Shown one piece after another: positions 8,123 to 17,600 of a stretch of DNA of 43,774 nucleotides (its first letter is position 1; every line of letters starts with the position of its first letter). This DNA comes from Arthrobacter sp. H5. GTDB lineage: Bacteria; Actinomycetota; Actinomycetes; Actinomycetales; Micrococcaceae. The notes under the pieces were generated by a model. The model had not been told where the DNA came from. It saw nothing but the letters and a program-made list of their open reading frames with translations, and searched no databases. Location of the stretch: assembly GCF_000520595.1 (NCBI RefSeq), contig NZ_KI914980.1:7369-51142 (forward strand), in the 5' to 3' direction. The position numbers were made by a program, and so were the translations under genes.

Positions 8123-9136
8123 ATGGGCAGGAAAGCCGCGAACCGACGCATAGGGATTACGGATGTGGCCCAGCACGCGGGTGTATCGCTTGCCACCGTG
8201 TCCCGCGTGATGAACGGCAACCTCTCAGTGGATCCGGACATCGCCGCCCGGGTACGGGCCGCCGCCACCGAATTGAACTACCACCCCGACGCCGTGGGCC
8301 GCAGCCTTGCGCTGGGCAAGACGGACACCATTGGCGTTGTTGTGCCGGACCTGGCCAACCCCACGTTTCAGGCCATGCTTCGGGGCGTGAGCCGGGCGGC
8401 AGCGCAGGACGGCTACCGCGTGCTCATAGCGGATTCCTCGGAGGTTTCCAGTGAGGAAGCAATCCTGGCCGGCGAAGCCCGCCGCCGGTGTGACGGCATT
8501 GTCCTGTGCGCGCCACGCATGGTTGACGCCGAACTCGACGCACTGATTCCCTCGCTGCACCCGATGGTTCTGATCAACCGCAACACCGAAGCGCCCGGGA
8601 CCCCCAGCCTTCTCGTGGATTACGGCCAGGGCATCCAGGCGCTGGCCGTCCACCTCACCGGGCTGGGGCATAGCCGGATCGCCTTTCTCTCCGGCCCTCC
8701 GCGAAGCGCATCCAACGGCCTCCGCCTGCAGGGCCTGGAGAAGTTCCGCGCCAACCACCCCGGCATCGAGCTGACCGTCCTGCCGGGGGGATCCAGCTTT
8801 GAGGCCGGACACGAATCCGTCGACGGGATACTCGCCAGCGGAGCCACCGGCGTCCTCGCGTTCAACGACCTGGTGGCCATGGGCCTGCTCAGCGGATTGC
8901 ATGAAAGGGGAGTACGTGTGCCGCAGGACATCTCCGTCACAGGTTTTGATGACATCCCCTTCGCCGAATACACCACACCCCCGCTGACCACGGCAGCCGT
9001 TCCCATCACCGAAGTCGGCGAGCAGGCGTGGCACCGGATGCGGGACCTGCTCGGAGACGGCGCATCAGAGAACCTTCGGACAACCTTCCAGCCCGACCTG
9101 CAGCAGCGCGGAAGTTCGGGCCCCGCGCCGGCCTGA
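8123..9136 (+). CDS. LacI-family transcriptional regulator of the uronate operon
   Basis: This 337-residue protein has an N-terminal HTH (ITDVAQHAGVSLATVSRVMN, about residues 11-30) and the hinge region LNYHPDAVGRSLA. A periplasmic-binding-protein-like sensor domain follows, with TIGVVVPDLANPTF and VSVTGFDDIPFAEY-like blocks near the end. The ATG at 8123 has AGGAG at 8110-8114. It is divergent from the uronate operon and next to a pair of LacI-type operators, so it most likely represses that operon until a uronate or a pathway intermediate binds. The reading frame is open upstream of 8123, but that stretch holds the operators and is not protein-like. Confidence 0.9.
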   Translation: MGRKAANRRIGITDVAQHAGVSLATVSRVMNGNLSVDPDIAARVRAAATELNYHPDAVGRSLALGKTDTIGVVVPDLANPTFQAMLRGVSRAAAQDGYRVLIADSSEVSSEEAILAGEARRRCDGIVLCAPRMVDAELDALIPSLHPMVLINRNTEAPGTPSLLVDYGQGIQALAVHLTGLGHSRIAFLSGPPRSASNGLRLQGLEKFRANHPGIELTVLPGGSSFEAGHESVDGILASGATGVLAFNDLVAMGLLSGLHERGVRVPQDISVTGFDDIPFAEYTTPPLTTAAVPITEVGEQAWHRMRDLLGDGASENLRTTFQPDLQQRGSSGPAPA

Positions 9137-9185
9137 TTTATTGCGCGAGTGCCGGTCCGCAGGATTTATTGCGCGAGTGCCGGTC
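9135..9185. repeat. Two direct copies of a 23-base repeat, period 28
   Basis: Identical 23-base copies lie at 9135-9157 and 9163-9185; each contains TTTATTGCGCGAGTGCCGG. The first copy overlaps the last two bases of the LacI gene's stop codon. Only two copies are seen and there is no leader, so it is not a CRISPR array. Its function is unknown. Confidence 0.8.
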
Positions 9186-9574
9186 GGCAGGTGAGCATGG
9201 GCCCCGGCATGGGGTTTGGCCCGGACCCAATCCTGCACTTTCTGGCGGAGCCCTCCCCAAACAGCTCCCTACCGCCCAGGCACCTCGTCGACGCGCTAAG
9301 TACCAGTCGCCGCACCAGAAACCCGCCGCAGCACTATAAATACCTGGTGCGGGGGCGGATTTTACGTGCGTTCACCCATTTCAGATGCGGGCAACGCCGG
9401 CCCGGGAGCGGACACACAATCGGCCAGACGGAGCAGCCGCAATCGGAGGCGAAACAGGCGGCCCCGTTCAGGATGCGGGCGAAGACACGGCGTCAAAAGG
9501 CGGCGATCTCAGTGCATCGGCTCCTCCACCGCGACTATCCCGCCCCTGCCGTGGAATTACCGTGGACCCAACGC
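9186..9574. other. Intergenic stretch without a convincing gene
   Basis: About 390 bases separate the LacI gene from the convergent pntB. Open frames here have no recognisable domains or good start sites. One weak inverted repeat, CGCACCAG ... CTGGTGCG with a loop of about 25 bases, lies near 9310-9350 and might act as a terminator. Nothing else can be supported. Confidence 0.5.
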
Positions 9575-10948
9575 TTACAGCGCCTTCGCGGCCCCAAGCA
9601 CTTTGGTCAGTGAATCTTTCGCGTCGCCGAACAGCAGCGTGGTTTTGGGATCGTAGAGCAGCTCGTTTTCGATGCCGGCAAAACCGGGCCGCATGGACCG
9701 CTTGAGGAACACCACCTGACCGGCATCGCCCACCTCGAGGATGGGCATCCCGTAAATCGGCGAACCGGGAGAGGTCTTTGCCGCCGGATTCACCACGTCA
9801 TTGGCCCCCACCACCAGTGCCACATCCATGTTCTTGAATTCGGGATTGATCTCGGCCATTTCCTTCAAAGACTCGTACGGCACATTGGCCTCGGCAAGCA
9901 GCACATTCATGTGCCCGGGCATGCGGCCCGCCACCGGGTGAATCGCATAGGACACCTCAACCCCGCGTGCCTCCAGCACTGATGCAAGCTCGGCGATGGT
10001 GTGCTGCCCCTGCGATACGGCGAGGCCATACCCCGGCACAATCACCACGCGTTGCGCATACCCAAGCAGCACCGCGACGTCTTCTGCCCCGGAGGAACGG
10101 ACCGGGCGGTCGCTCACCTCAGTGGATCCCGCCGTCGAACCTCCCTTGAACGCGCCGAACATGATGCCGCCCACACCGCGGCCCATAGCCGTTGCCATGG
10201 CTCGCGTCAGGATGGTACCGCTGGCGCCAACCAATGTACCGGCCACAAGCAGCAGCACGTTGTCCAGCACAATGCCGGACGCCGCGACGGCAAGGCCGGT
10301 AAACGCGTTCAGCAGCGAGATCACGATCGGCACGTCCGCACCACCCACCGGCAGCACCAGAAGAACGCCCGCAACCAGTCCCAGGAGAAGCAGTGCCACA
10401 GCCCAGCCAATACTTCCAGTGGCAATGACAAAGCCGCCCGCAGCCAGAACCGCCAGCACCACACCCGACATGGCCCAGCGCATCCCGGGGAACAGGACAG
10501 GCCGGGTGGTCATGAGTTCCTGCAGTTTGGCTACCGTCACCGCCGAGCCTGCGAAGGAAACCGCACCCACAACCATGGTGAAGACGACGGCGGCGCGCAC
10601 CCAGGCGTCGTCGTTATGGCCCAACTCCAGCAACGCAACCAGCGCGGCCGCGCCGCCGCCCACCCCGTTGAACAGGGCCACCAGCTGTGGCATTTGTGTC
10701 ATCTGCACGCGGCGCGCGATCGGTGCAGCGACGGCGGAGCCCACCGCGATGGCGATGAGGATCGCCGGAATGTTGTCGAGCCTGGCGGAGAGGAAAACCG
10801 TAACGACGGCGACCAGCGCGCCCGCCGCGCCGATCAAGTTTCCGCGGCGCGCAGTGCGCGGTGAGCTGAGGCCCTTGAGTGCAAGGATGAAGCAGACCGC
10901 AACTATCAGGTAGAGGATGGCCGTCCATCCGGCGGGCAGGATGCTCAC
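9575..10948 (-). CDS. pntB: NAD(P) transhydrogenase subunit beta
   Basis: This 457-residue membrane protein has about eight hydrophobic segments in residues 1-260 and then the NADP-binding domain III. Marker blocks are GVGGGAAAL near residue 95 and VPGYGLAVSQGQH at the start of domain III. DVALVVGANDVVNPAA and GMPILEV follow near the C-terminus. It forms the proton-translocating energy-linked transhydrogenase with PntAA and PntAB, converting NADH plus NADP+ to NADPH. The GTG start overlaps the pntAB stop by four bases (GTGA), so the genes are coupled. It is the last gene of the operon and of normal length. Confidence 0.95.
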   Translation of the reverse strand: MSILPAGWTAILYLIVAVCFILALKGLSSPRTARRGNLIGAAGALVAVVTVFLSARLDNIPAILIAIAVGSAVAAPIARRVQMTQMPQLVALFNGVGGGAAALVALLELGHNDDAWVRAAVVFTMVVGAVSFAGSAVTVAKLQELMTTRPVLFPGMRWAMSGVVLAVLAAGGFVIATGSIGWAVALLLLGLVAGVLLVLPVGGADVPIVISLLNAFTGLAVAASGIVLDNVLLLVAGTLVGASGTILTRAMATAMGRGVGGIMFGAFKGGSTAGSTEVSDRPVRSSGAEDVAVLLGYAQRVVIVPGYGLAVSQGQHTIAELASVLEARGVEVSYAIHPVAGRMPGHMNVLLAEANVPYESLKEMAEINPEFKNMDVALVVGANDVVNPAAKTSPGSPIYGMPILEVGDAGQVVFLKRSMRPGFAGIENELLYDPKTTLLFGDAKDSLTKVLGAAKAL

Positions 10949-11238
10949 TTGGCGTCCTCCTTCGCCGGCGCCTTCCGGCCGTGGAACATGTGCAGCATCC
11001 GGTCAGTCACCACAAAGCCGCCCACCAGATTGGCGGTGGCAAGTACGACGGCGAGCAGCGCCAGTCCCAGCTCCCACGGCACCGAGGTCTGCCCTGCGAC
11101 CAGAATGGCGCCGATCAGGATGATGCCGTGGATCGCGTTGGCGCCGGACATCAGCGGGGTGTGCAGGGTGCTGGTGACCTTCGAGACAACCTCGAAACCA
11201 ACGAAAATGGCGAGAACCACTACCGTCAACAGTTCCAT
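10945..11238 (-). CDS. NAD(P) transhydrogenase subunit alpha, membrane part (PntAB)
   Basis: This 97-residue protein with three hydrophobic segments (starting MELLTVVVLAIFVGFEVV) contains THTPLMSGANAIHGI-like sequence, here LHTPLMSGANAIHGI, the signature of transhydrogenase domain II from the alpha subunit. It is a separate gene here, as in many actinobacteria and alphaproteobacteria, and not fused to the NAD-binding domain as in E. coli. Its ATG shares one base with the pntAA stop codon, and its own stop overlaps pntB, so all three subunits are translated in a chain. Confidence 0.93.
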   Translation of the reverse strand: MELLTVVVLAIFVGFEVVSKVTSTLHTPLMSGANAIHGIILIGAILVAGQTSVPWELGLALLAVVLATANLVGGFVVTDRMLHMFHGRKAPAKEDAK

Positions 11239-12377
11239 CAGGATTCCTCCTTCAGTGCAAGCGCCGTGGGTTCATGGAGCACCTGTCCCCGATGGGTCAG
11301 GCAGGCGGCGGCAATGACTTCGTCGTCGAAATCGGGGTCCACTATCCCCTCTGAGGTCATCAGGGCCAGCAGGTTGGCCACGTTCTTGGCGTATAGACGG
11401 GAGGCGTCGGCGGGCATGGCAGATGCGGCGTTCTTCATACCGACCAGGGTGATGTATCCGTCTTTTGCAGGAACGGCGGTAGCCTCCCCCGCGATCACCC
11501 CTTCCACGTTTCCACCGGATTCTGCCGCGAGGTCAATCACTACGGACCCCGCCTTCATGCCCATAACCATCTCCTGAGTGACCAGAAGCGGCGCTGGCCT
11601 TCCCGGCACTGCAGCCGTGGTGATGAGGATGTCGGCCTGCGCCACGTGGGGTGCCAGTGCCTCGCGCTGCCGTTCCGCGCGGTCTTCACTCAACTCCCGT
11701 GCATACCCGCCGGCGCCCTCAATCGCGTCGAGGTTCAGGTCAATGAAGGTGCCGCCCATGGAGGCAACCTCGTCCGCGGAGGCGGGGCGGACGTCGTACG
11801 CTGACACCCTGGCGCCCAGCCGCTTGGCTGTACCGATGGCCTGCAACCCGGCCACCCCGGCGCCGAGCACCAGCACCCGGGCGGGTGGGATGGTGCCCGC
11901 CGCGGTCATGTAGAGCGGGAAGAACCGTGGAAACCTTGTGGCCGCTTCGAGCACCGCCCGGTAGCCGGCCACCAGCGACTGTGATGACAGCGCGTCCATA
12001 GACTGCGCCCGTGAAATGCGCGGCACCAATTCGAGGGCAAAGGAGGTGACCCGGGCCTCCGCCAGCGCCCTGACGGTTTCCAGCTCCGCCGCCGGGGACG
12101 CCAGGCCAATGGTGACGGCGCCCGGCCTCAGTTCCTTAGCCTGCCGGGGAGTCAGTGGGGATACATGGCAGAGAACGTCTGCGGCGGTCAAGACCGGTAC
12201 GACGACGGCGCCTGCCTCCACATACGAGGCATCCGAATAGCCGGCCGGGATTCCGGCTCCGGCTTCGACCTCCACGTCCAGTCCAAGATCCTTGAGCTGC
12301 TTCACCGTCTCCGGCGTCGCCGCCACACGGCGTTCCCCCTCGCGGCGTTCCCGCCCCACACCAACCAACACGTGCAA
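11238..12377 (-). CDS. NAD(P) transhydrogenase subunit alpha, NAD-binding part (PntAA)
   Basis: This 379-residue soluble domain I belongs to the alanine dehydrogenase/PNT family. The N-terminal block GRERREGERRVAATPETV and the Rossmann motif VLGAGVAGLQAIGTAKRLGA (about residues 167-186) are clear. Next come YDVRPASADEVASMGG and a TAAVPGRPAP block. TTG at 12377 is chosen because GGAAAGGGG lies directly upstream and the family starts at this point; longer in-frame starts lack support. It binds NAD(H) and docks on PntAB/PntB at the inner face of the membrane. Confidence 0.92.
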   Translation of the reverse strand: MHVLVGVGRERREGERRVAATPETVKQLKDLGLDVEVEAGAGIPAGYSDASYVEAGAVVVPVLTAADVLCHVSPLTPRQAKELRPGAVTIGLASPAAELETVRALAEARVTSFALELVPRISRAQSMDALSSQSLVAGYRAVLEAATRFPRFFPLYMTAAGTIPPARVLVLGAGVAGLQAIGTAKRLGARVSAYDVRPASADEVASMGGTFIDLNLDAIEGAGGYARELSEDRAERQREALAPHVAQADILITTAAVPGRPAPLLVTQEMVMGMKAGSVVIDLAAESGGNVEGVIAGEATAVPAKDGYITLVGMKNAASAMPADASRLYAKNVANLLALMTSEGIVDPDFDDEVIAAACLTHRGQVLHEPTALALKEES

Positions 12378-12618
12378 TCCCCTTTCCAGGCAGCGGGCAC
12401 CGTCGCCCACAGTTCAGGCGTAGCACCTCTTCGTGACTGTAGCCGTGAAACACGCCGGTGAGCGGTGCTCATAGATCCGACGTCCACTAGCCCCGATCGC
12501 ACGCAAATCAATGCACGTACAGGTCCCGCTCAGGCGCTGCCGTTAGACTGGACTAATCTTCGGGGATTTGGGGCCCCTCCGCGACTGGGAAGTCGGTTCT
12601 CGACTTCAGGGATTCTTT

Positions 12619-13701
12619 ATGAGCATTGCCACACCCACCCGCAGCGTGCGCGTTGCCAAGCCTAACGACGTCGTCGCCTCCTACGCGACCCTGCTCAAGC
12701 AGGTGCGTAAGGAAGGTTTGATGACCCGCCGTCGTCGATTCTATATTTCTGTGTTCGCTGTGCTGGTGCTCGCTATGGGCGCCGCCTGGACCGGCTTCGC
12801 CCTCCTCGGCGATACCTGGTTCCAGCTGCTGATTGCAGGCGCACTGGGGCTGGTCTTCACGCAGGTAGCTTTCCTCGCACACGAGGCGTCACACCGGCAG
12901 ATCTTCAAGACCCGCGGCGCCAACGACTGGTCCGGCCGCGTACTCGCGGCCGGTGTTGTTGGCATCAGCTACCAGTGGTGGATGAACAAGCACTCACGCC
13001 ACCACAACGAACCCAATGTCAAGGGCAAAGACCCGGACCTTGAGATCGACACCATTTCCTTCATTGAAGAGGACGCCGCCAAGGCCAAGGGCCTCCAAGC
13101 CTGGATCACCCGCCGCCAGGGGTACCTGTTCTTTCCGTTGCTTGCCTTCGAGGGGCTAAACCTGCACGCCAAATCCATCGCCACACTGTTTCGCCCCGGC
13201 GGGGTTAGCGGTCGCTGGGTTGAGTTGGCACTGCTGGCCATGCGGTTCGGTGCCTACTTAGGCATTCTGTTCTGGTTCCTGCCCATCGGCATGGCGTTCG
13301 CATTCCTCGGAGTGCAACTGGCCGTGTTCGGCATCTACATGGGCGCATCCTTTGCACCCAACCACAAGGGCATGCCGATCATTCCCGAAAACAGCAAACT
13401 GGACTTCTTCCAGAAACAAGTCCTCACCTCCCGCAACATCCGCGGGGGAAACTTCATCAACAACGCCTTCGGCGGACTGAACTTCCAGATCGAGCACCAC
13501 CTCTTCCCGGATATGCCCCGCCCACACCTACGCCGGGCCGCCGTCATAGTCCGCGAACACTGCGAACGCCTCAAAGTTCCGTATCACGAGGTCGGCGTCG
13601 CCGCGTCCTACGGAGCCGTGGTTTCCTACCTGAACAGGGTTGGCCTCGCCGCCCGCGATCCGTTCGACTGCCCCATGGTCAACCGGTATCGGCGCCGCTA
13701 G
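12619..13701 (+). CDS. Membrane fatty-acid desaturase (acyl-CoA/acyl-lipid, delta-6-like family)
   Basis: This 360-residue integral membrane di-iron desaturase shows all three histidine boxes: HEASH (88-92), HSRHH (125-129) and QIEHH (290-294, a glutamine in place of the first His as in front-end desaturases). Hydrophobic segments lie near residues 45-85 and 200-235. There is no N-terminal cytochrome b5 domain, so electrons must come from a separate ferredoxin or reductase. It should insert a cis double bond into membrane fatty acids, for example in the cold; regiospecificity cannot be read from sequence. ATG at 12619 has AGGGA upstream. A hairpin terminator follows. The 240 bases before it, shared with divergent pntAA, hold the promoters. 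Confidence 0.9.
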   Translation: MSIATPTRSVRVAKPNDVVASYATLLKQVRKEGLMTRRRRFYISVFAVLVLAMGAAWTGFALLGDTWFQLLIAGALGLVFTQVAFLAHEASHRQIFKTRGANDWSGRVLAAGVVGISYQWWMNKHSRHHNEPNVKGKDPDLEIDTISFIEEDAAKAKGLQAWITRRQGYLFFPLLAFEGLNLHAKSIATLFRPGGVSGRWVELALLAMRFGAYLGILFWFLPIGMAFAFLGVQLAVFGIYMGASFAPNHKGMPIIPENSKLDFFQKQVLTSRNIRGGNFINNAFGGLNFQIEHHLFPDMPRPHLRRAAVIVREHCERLKVPYHEVGVAASYGAVVSYLNRVGLAARDPFDCPMVNRYRRR

Positions 13702-13724
13702 GCACCTTACTTTAGTCAGCGCAA

Positions 13725-13760
13725 GACGGCGGCCCTCACCTTTCGGTGGGGGCCGCCGTC
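13725..13760. terminator. Strong hairpin terminator after the desaturase
   Basis: A 16-bp stem (13725-13740 paired with 13745-13760, one G-U pair) closes on a four-base loop TTTC, 24 bases after the desaturase stop. The following GTTGTTGT tract is only mildly T-rich. Confidence 0.8.
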
Positions 13761-13805
13761 GTTGTTGTGGGGTTTCGGCTCCTACCACTGTCAGAGCAAC
13801 CCGCC

Positions 13806-14292
13806 GTGGACACTGAGTCCATTCGTAATGCGCTGCAGGCGTTTTCGCGCGAAGGCATAGCGCGCCACGCGGCGTCGCTCGGAAATCATCTCAGCACGCA
13901 CCAGCTGGCAGACCTATTAGCGGACGTTCTGTCTGCCATTGAAGAATCCCCGGTGCCACGCCATGAGTGGCCCTCCATGACGGAACTCCTGGGGGATGAT
14001 CTGCTTGAGAAGCTGCTGGGAGTCTCCGGTTCGTCGATGCACCGATACCGTGGTGGGGCGCGGGCAACTCCGGACCATATTGCGGGCCGGTTGCACGTCG
14101 TTACCCTCATCGTTGCTGACCTGGCCGGAAGCTACAACGATTTCGGTATCCGCAGGTGGTGGGAGGAGCAGAACGGCTTTGGCCGACCATTCTCCCCTTG
14201 AAGTGTTGCGGGGGGGCTGGAGCCCTGACAGCGAAGGAGCACAACAGGTTAGGGCCTTGGCCGCATCCTTGCTCGCACCCTTGGCCGCATGA
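13806..14292 (+). pseudogene. MbcA/ParS/Xre-like (DUF2384) antitoxin, frameshifted
   Basis: The first frame (GTG 13806 to TGA 14201, 131 residues) contains LLGVSGSSMHRYRGG and GIRRWWEEQ, typical of the C-terminal toxin-binding domain of Xre/ParS/MbcA antitoxins, then ends in GFGRPFSP. In the +1 frame the same DNA gives RTALADHSPLEVLRGGW and continues to TGA 14292. That is the expected family ending (RTAL-G-SPLELL-GGW). A single-base loss near 14160-14195 therefore splits the gene. No RES or other toxin gene lies next to it, so it would be a solitary member. The start is uncertain because no clear ribosome site is visible. Confidence 0.6.
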
Positions 14293-14610
14293 TCGCCTTC
14301 CGACATAGCGACCGCCGCTCTCCTTTCGTCTGGGAAGACGCCGCTCAACCAATCGCACGATGGCAACGCGGCTTCGCACTACAGGGGCGTCTGCCCTGCG
14401 TGCCCGCTCGGCAGCCCTGCTGCCGGGCGCAGCAAGGGGGTGGCGGGTTGACCACGGCAGACCACCTGCAGAGGTGCTTCCGATGGTGCGGCCGCTGTGA
14501 TCCAGGGGCGGTAACCTAAGTGGTCGGACCGTTCCGTGCACCGAAGGGCAGGTAAAGGTTCGGACAACGGCGCTATAGTGCCGATCACCCCCTGAAGAAA
14601 GGTAATCCGC
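14293..14610. other. Intergenic region upstream of the SNF2 helicase gene
   Basis: About 320 bases without a believable gene. A possible -10 element, TATAGT (14574-14579), lies about 30 bases before the helicase start, with no clear -35. Otherwise nothing structured was recognised. Confidence 0.4.
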
Positions 14611-17600
14611 TTGCTGGTGCTCCACGCGTTCTGCTCGCTAGACCATGGCCTCGGATTGTGGGCCGAAGACTCCGAGAAGACAGTAACGAGCCACAACGAG
14701 GCGCTGAAAACAGCCCGACCGCATCCATTCGCGGCCTCGGCTGACGTCATCGCGGAAATGCAGGCAGGCTCACCTGGCAGCACCACGTTGCTGCTGCCTT
14801 CCCTGCGACGCTCCCCGCTGGACTCTCCTGAACTTGTGCGGATCACGCCGAGGGCGCCGACGTCTACCGGCCCATCCCTGCTGCCGTGGACGGTGCCCGT
14901 CGTGTGGGCCCGGCCCACGGCGTTCGTCACATTCGGGGTATCGGATCCGACACCTCTGGCGTCAATGCTGTTCCCCGAGCGATTCGAGGACGAGTCGCCG
15001 GACGAGGAGGCGCTGATACGCGACGTACGCCTTGCACCTTCCGTGCGTTTCCTTGGGGAGTTGGCGCGCTTTGCCGACGAACTCGCCGAACGGGGCCGTG
15101 TTCTTCCGTGGATCAATTGGGTTTCCGACAGCGCCTCGGTGTCTGAGACGACCGCAGGACCAGAAGCGGCCGAAGAGTCCGCCGTCGCCGAGGCGCGCTG
15201 GCGGTCGGTGCTGCGTGGCCCCGACGCTCTCACATTCGGCGAGCTTATTGCGGCGACGCCAGCTGCGTTCAGGGCCGCACCGGGCTCTGAAGACGCCGGT
15301 GAATTGATTGCATCAACCCTCGATTCCCTCACCGACGCCGCGGTCCGGCGCCGCCTGCCATCCGGTCTCGCGATGCTGCCTCCCCGCCGGGGGCGCAAGC
15401 CCCTGCAGCCGCGTGCTGCAGAAGCTTGGCTTGAGGCACTGCACGCTGAGGACGCGCGCATCCGGGTCCCCGAGCCAGCGCTTGCAAAGCTGGAACAGGC
15501 GCTGACGCCTTGGATTGAGCACACGCGGGAAGCGAACACACCCGCCCGCGCAACCTTCCGGCTCCGGGACACACTCGGCACGGAGCCTGCCTGCGGGGAA
15601 GTCCCCGCAGAGCCGGGTGAACCCGATGACGCATCAATCACTGGGATCCCTCTGGAGTTGCCACAGTGGCGGCTGGAATTCCTGCTGCAGTCCTCCGCGG
15701 ACCCCAGTCTGATTGTGCCTGCGGAACAAGTTTGGCGTGACGATGGGGCACTGACTCGTTGGCTTGGCCGCCCGCAGGAGGTGCTGCTTGCTGAACTGGG
15801 CAAGGCTGTGCGTGTCTATCCCGCACTGGAAGCCGGCCTGCGGCAATCGCGCCCCACAGCCCTGGAACTTGACCCCACCGCGGCATTTACCTTCCTGCGC
15901 GATGTGGCGCCCGCCCTCGACGAGGCAGGCTTCGGGGTGCTGCTGCCCTCATGGTGGGACCGCCGGGCGAAACTCGGCCTCAAACTCTCCGCATCCACTC
16001 CAATGGAGGACGGCACCGGCGGGCCGTCTGCCTTTGGCCGCGACCAACTGTGCGACTTCGAATGGAGCCTCGCCGTGGGAGACCACACCCTCACCGAAGC
16101 CGAAATCGCAGCATTGGCCGAGGCGAAGGCTCCCCTGGTTCGGTTGCGCGGCCAGTGGGTGACTGTCAACACCGAACAATTGCGCCGCGGTATCGCTTTC
16201 CTTCAGCAGGAGGGTGCGGGGCAGGGCACGGTGGCGGATGTACTGCGCCTGGCCGCCACTCACCCCGATGATTCGGACCTGCCGCTGGAGGTCGCGGGGG
16301 TTGCCGCCGAGGGCTGGCTGGGTGCGCTCCTGGATGGATCGGCTGACTCGGGCATCCGGCCGATCGCCGTGCCGGACGGCTTCCGGGCAACACTGCGCCC
16401 GTACCAGGAGCGCGGTCTGGGGTGGCTGCACTTCCTTGGCGCTCTCGGCGTTGGCGCCTGCCTGGCCGACGACATGGGACTCGGCAAGACCATTCAGCTG
16501 CTCGCGCTCGAGGCTGTGCACCGGCAGGATAATCCCGACGCCGGCCCCACACTGTTGGTCTGCCCGATGTCATTGATCGGCAACTGGGAGGCGGAGGCCG
16601 CCAAGTTTGCCCCCGGGTTGCGGCTGGCTGTGCACCACGGCGCCGACCGGCTGCGCGGCCCGGACTTCGACGCAGCCCTGAACGGCATCGACGTCCTGAT
16701 TACCACCTACACAACCCTGACCCGGGATCTGGAGCAATTCGAGGCCATTACCTGGAACCGCATTGTGCTCGATGAGGCGCAGGCAGTGAAGAACCGGCTC
16801 TCCCGCGCGGCGAAGGCCGTCAAGGCCCTCACCGCTGCCCATCGGATCGCTCTCACCGGCACCCCGGTGGAGAATCGGCTCGGCGAGATGTTCTCGATCA
16901 TGGACTTCCTGAACCCGGGGATGCTGGGGTCAGCGGAGCTGTTCCGGACCCGTTATGCAATCCCGATCGAACGGCACGGCGACGAAACCGCGGCTGCGAG
17001 GATGCGCGCTATCACCAGGCCCTACCTCCTGCGACGTGTGAAGACCGATCCTGCGATCATCGACGATCTGCCGGAGAAGATCGAGATCAAGCAGTACTAC
17101 ACGCTCACAAACGAACAGGCGTCGCTGTACCAGTCTGTGGTTGACGACATGATGGTCAAGATCGAAGAGTCCGACGGAATTGCGCGCCGCGGGAATGTGC
17201 TGGCCGCGATGGCGAAACTCAAGCAGATCTGCAACCATCCAGCCCAGCTGCTGCATGATCGCTCGCCCATCGGCCAGCGCAGCGGCAAGGTGATCCGGTT
17301 GGAGGAAATCCTGGATGAGATCCTTGCGGAGGGCGACAAGGTATTGTGCTTCACCCAATACACCGAGTTCGCCGAAATGCTGCTGCCACACCTCGCGGCA
17401 CGCTTTGACACCGATGTCGCCTATCTTCATGGCGGCACCACCCGGCAGAACCGCACGGAGATGGTCCGCCGCTTCCAGTCCGACGGCGGACCGCCGATCT
17501 TCCTGCTCTCGCTCAAGGCCGGGGGAACGGGGCTTAACCTGACGGCCGCCAACCACGTGATCCACCTGGATCGCTGGTGGAATCCTGCAGTGGAGAATCA

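Noticed and set aside
9135-9185. CRISPR-like direct repeats
   Set aside because: Only two copies with a 5-base spacer, no cas genes and no leader.
14402-14510. Possible structured small RNA in the GC-rich region before the helicase gene
   Set aside because: No consistent stem set, promoter or terminator could be placed around it.
14379-15803. 474-codon minus-strand frame under the helicase gene
   Set aside because: Its Ser/Arg/Ala-rich low-complexity translation mirrors the codon bias of the real gene, and it has no ribosome site or domain.
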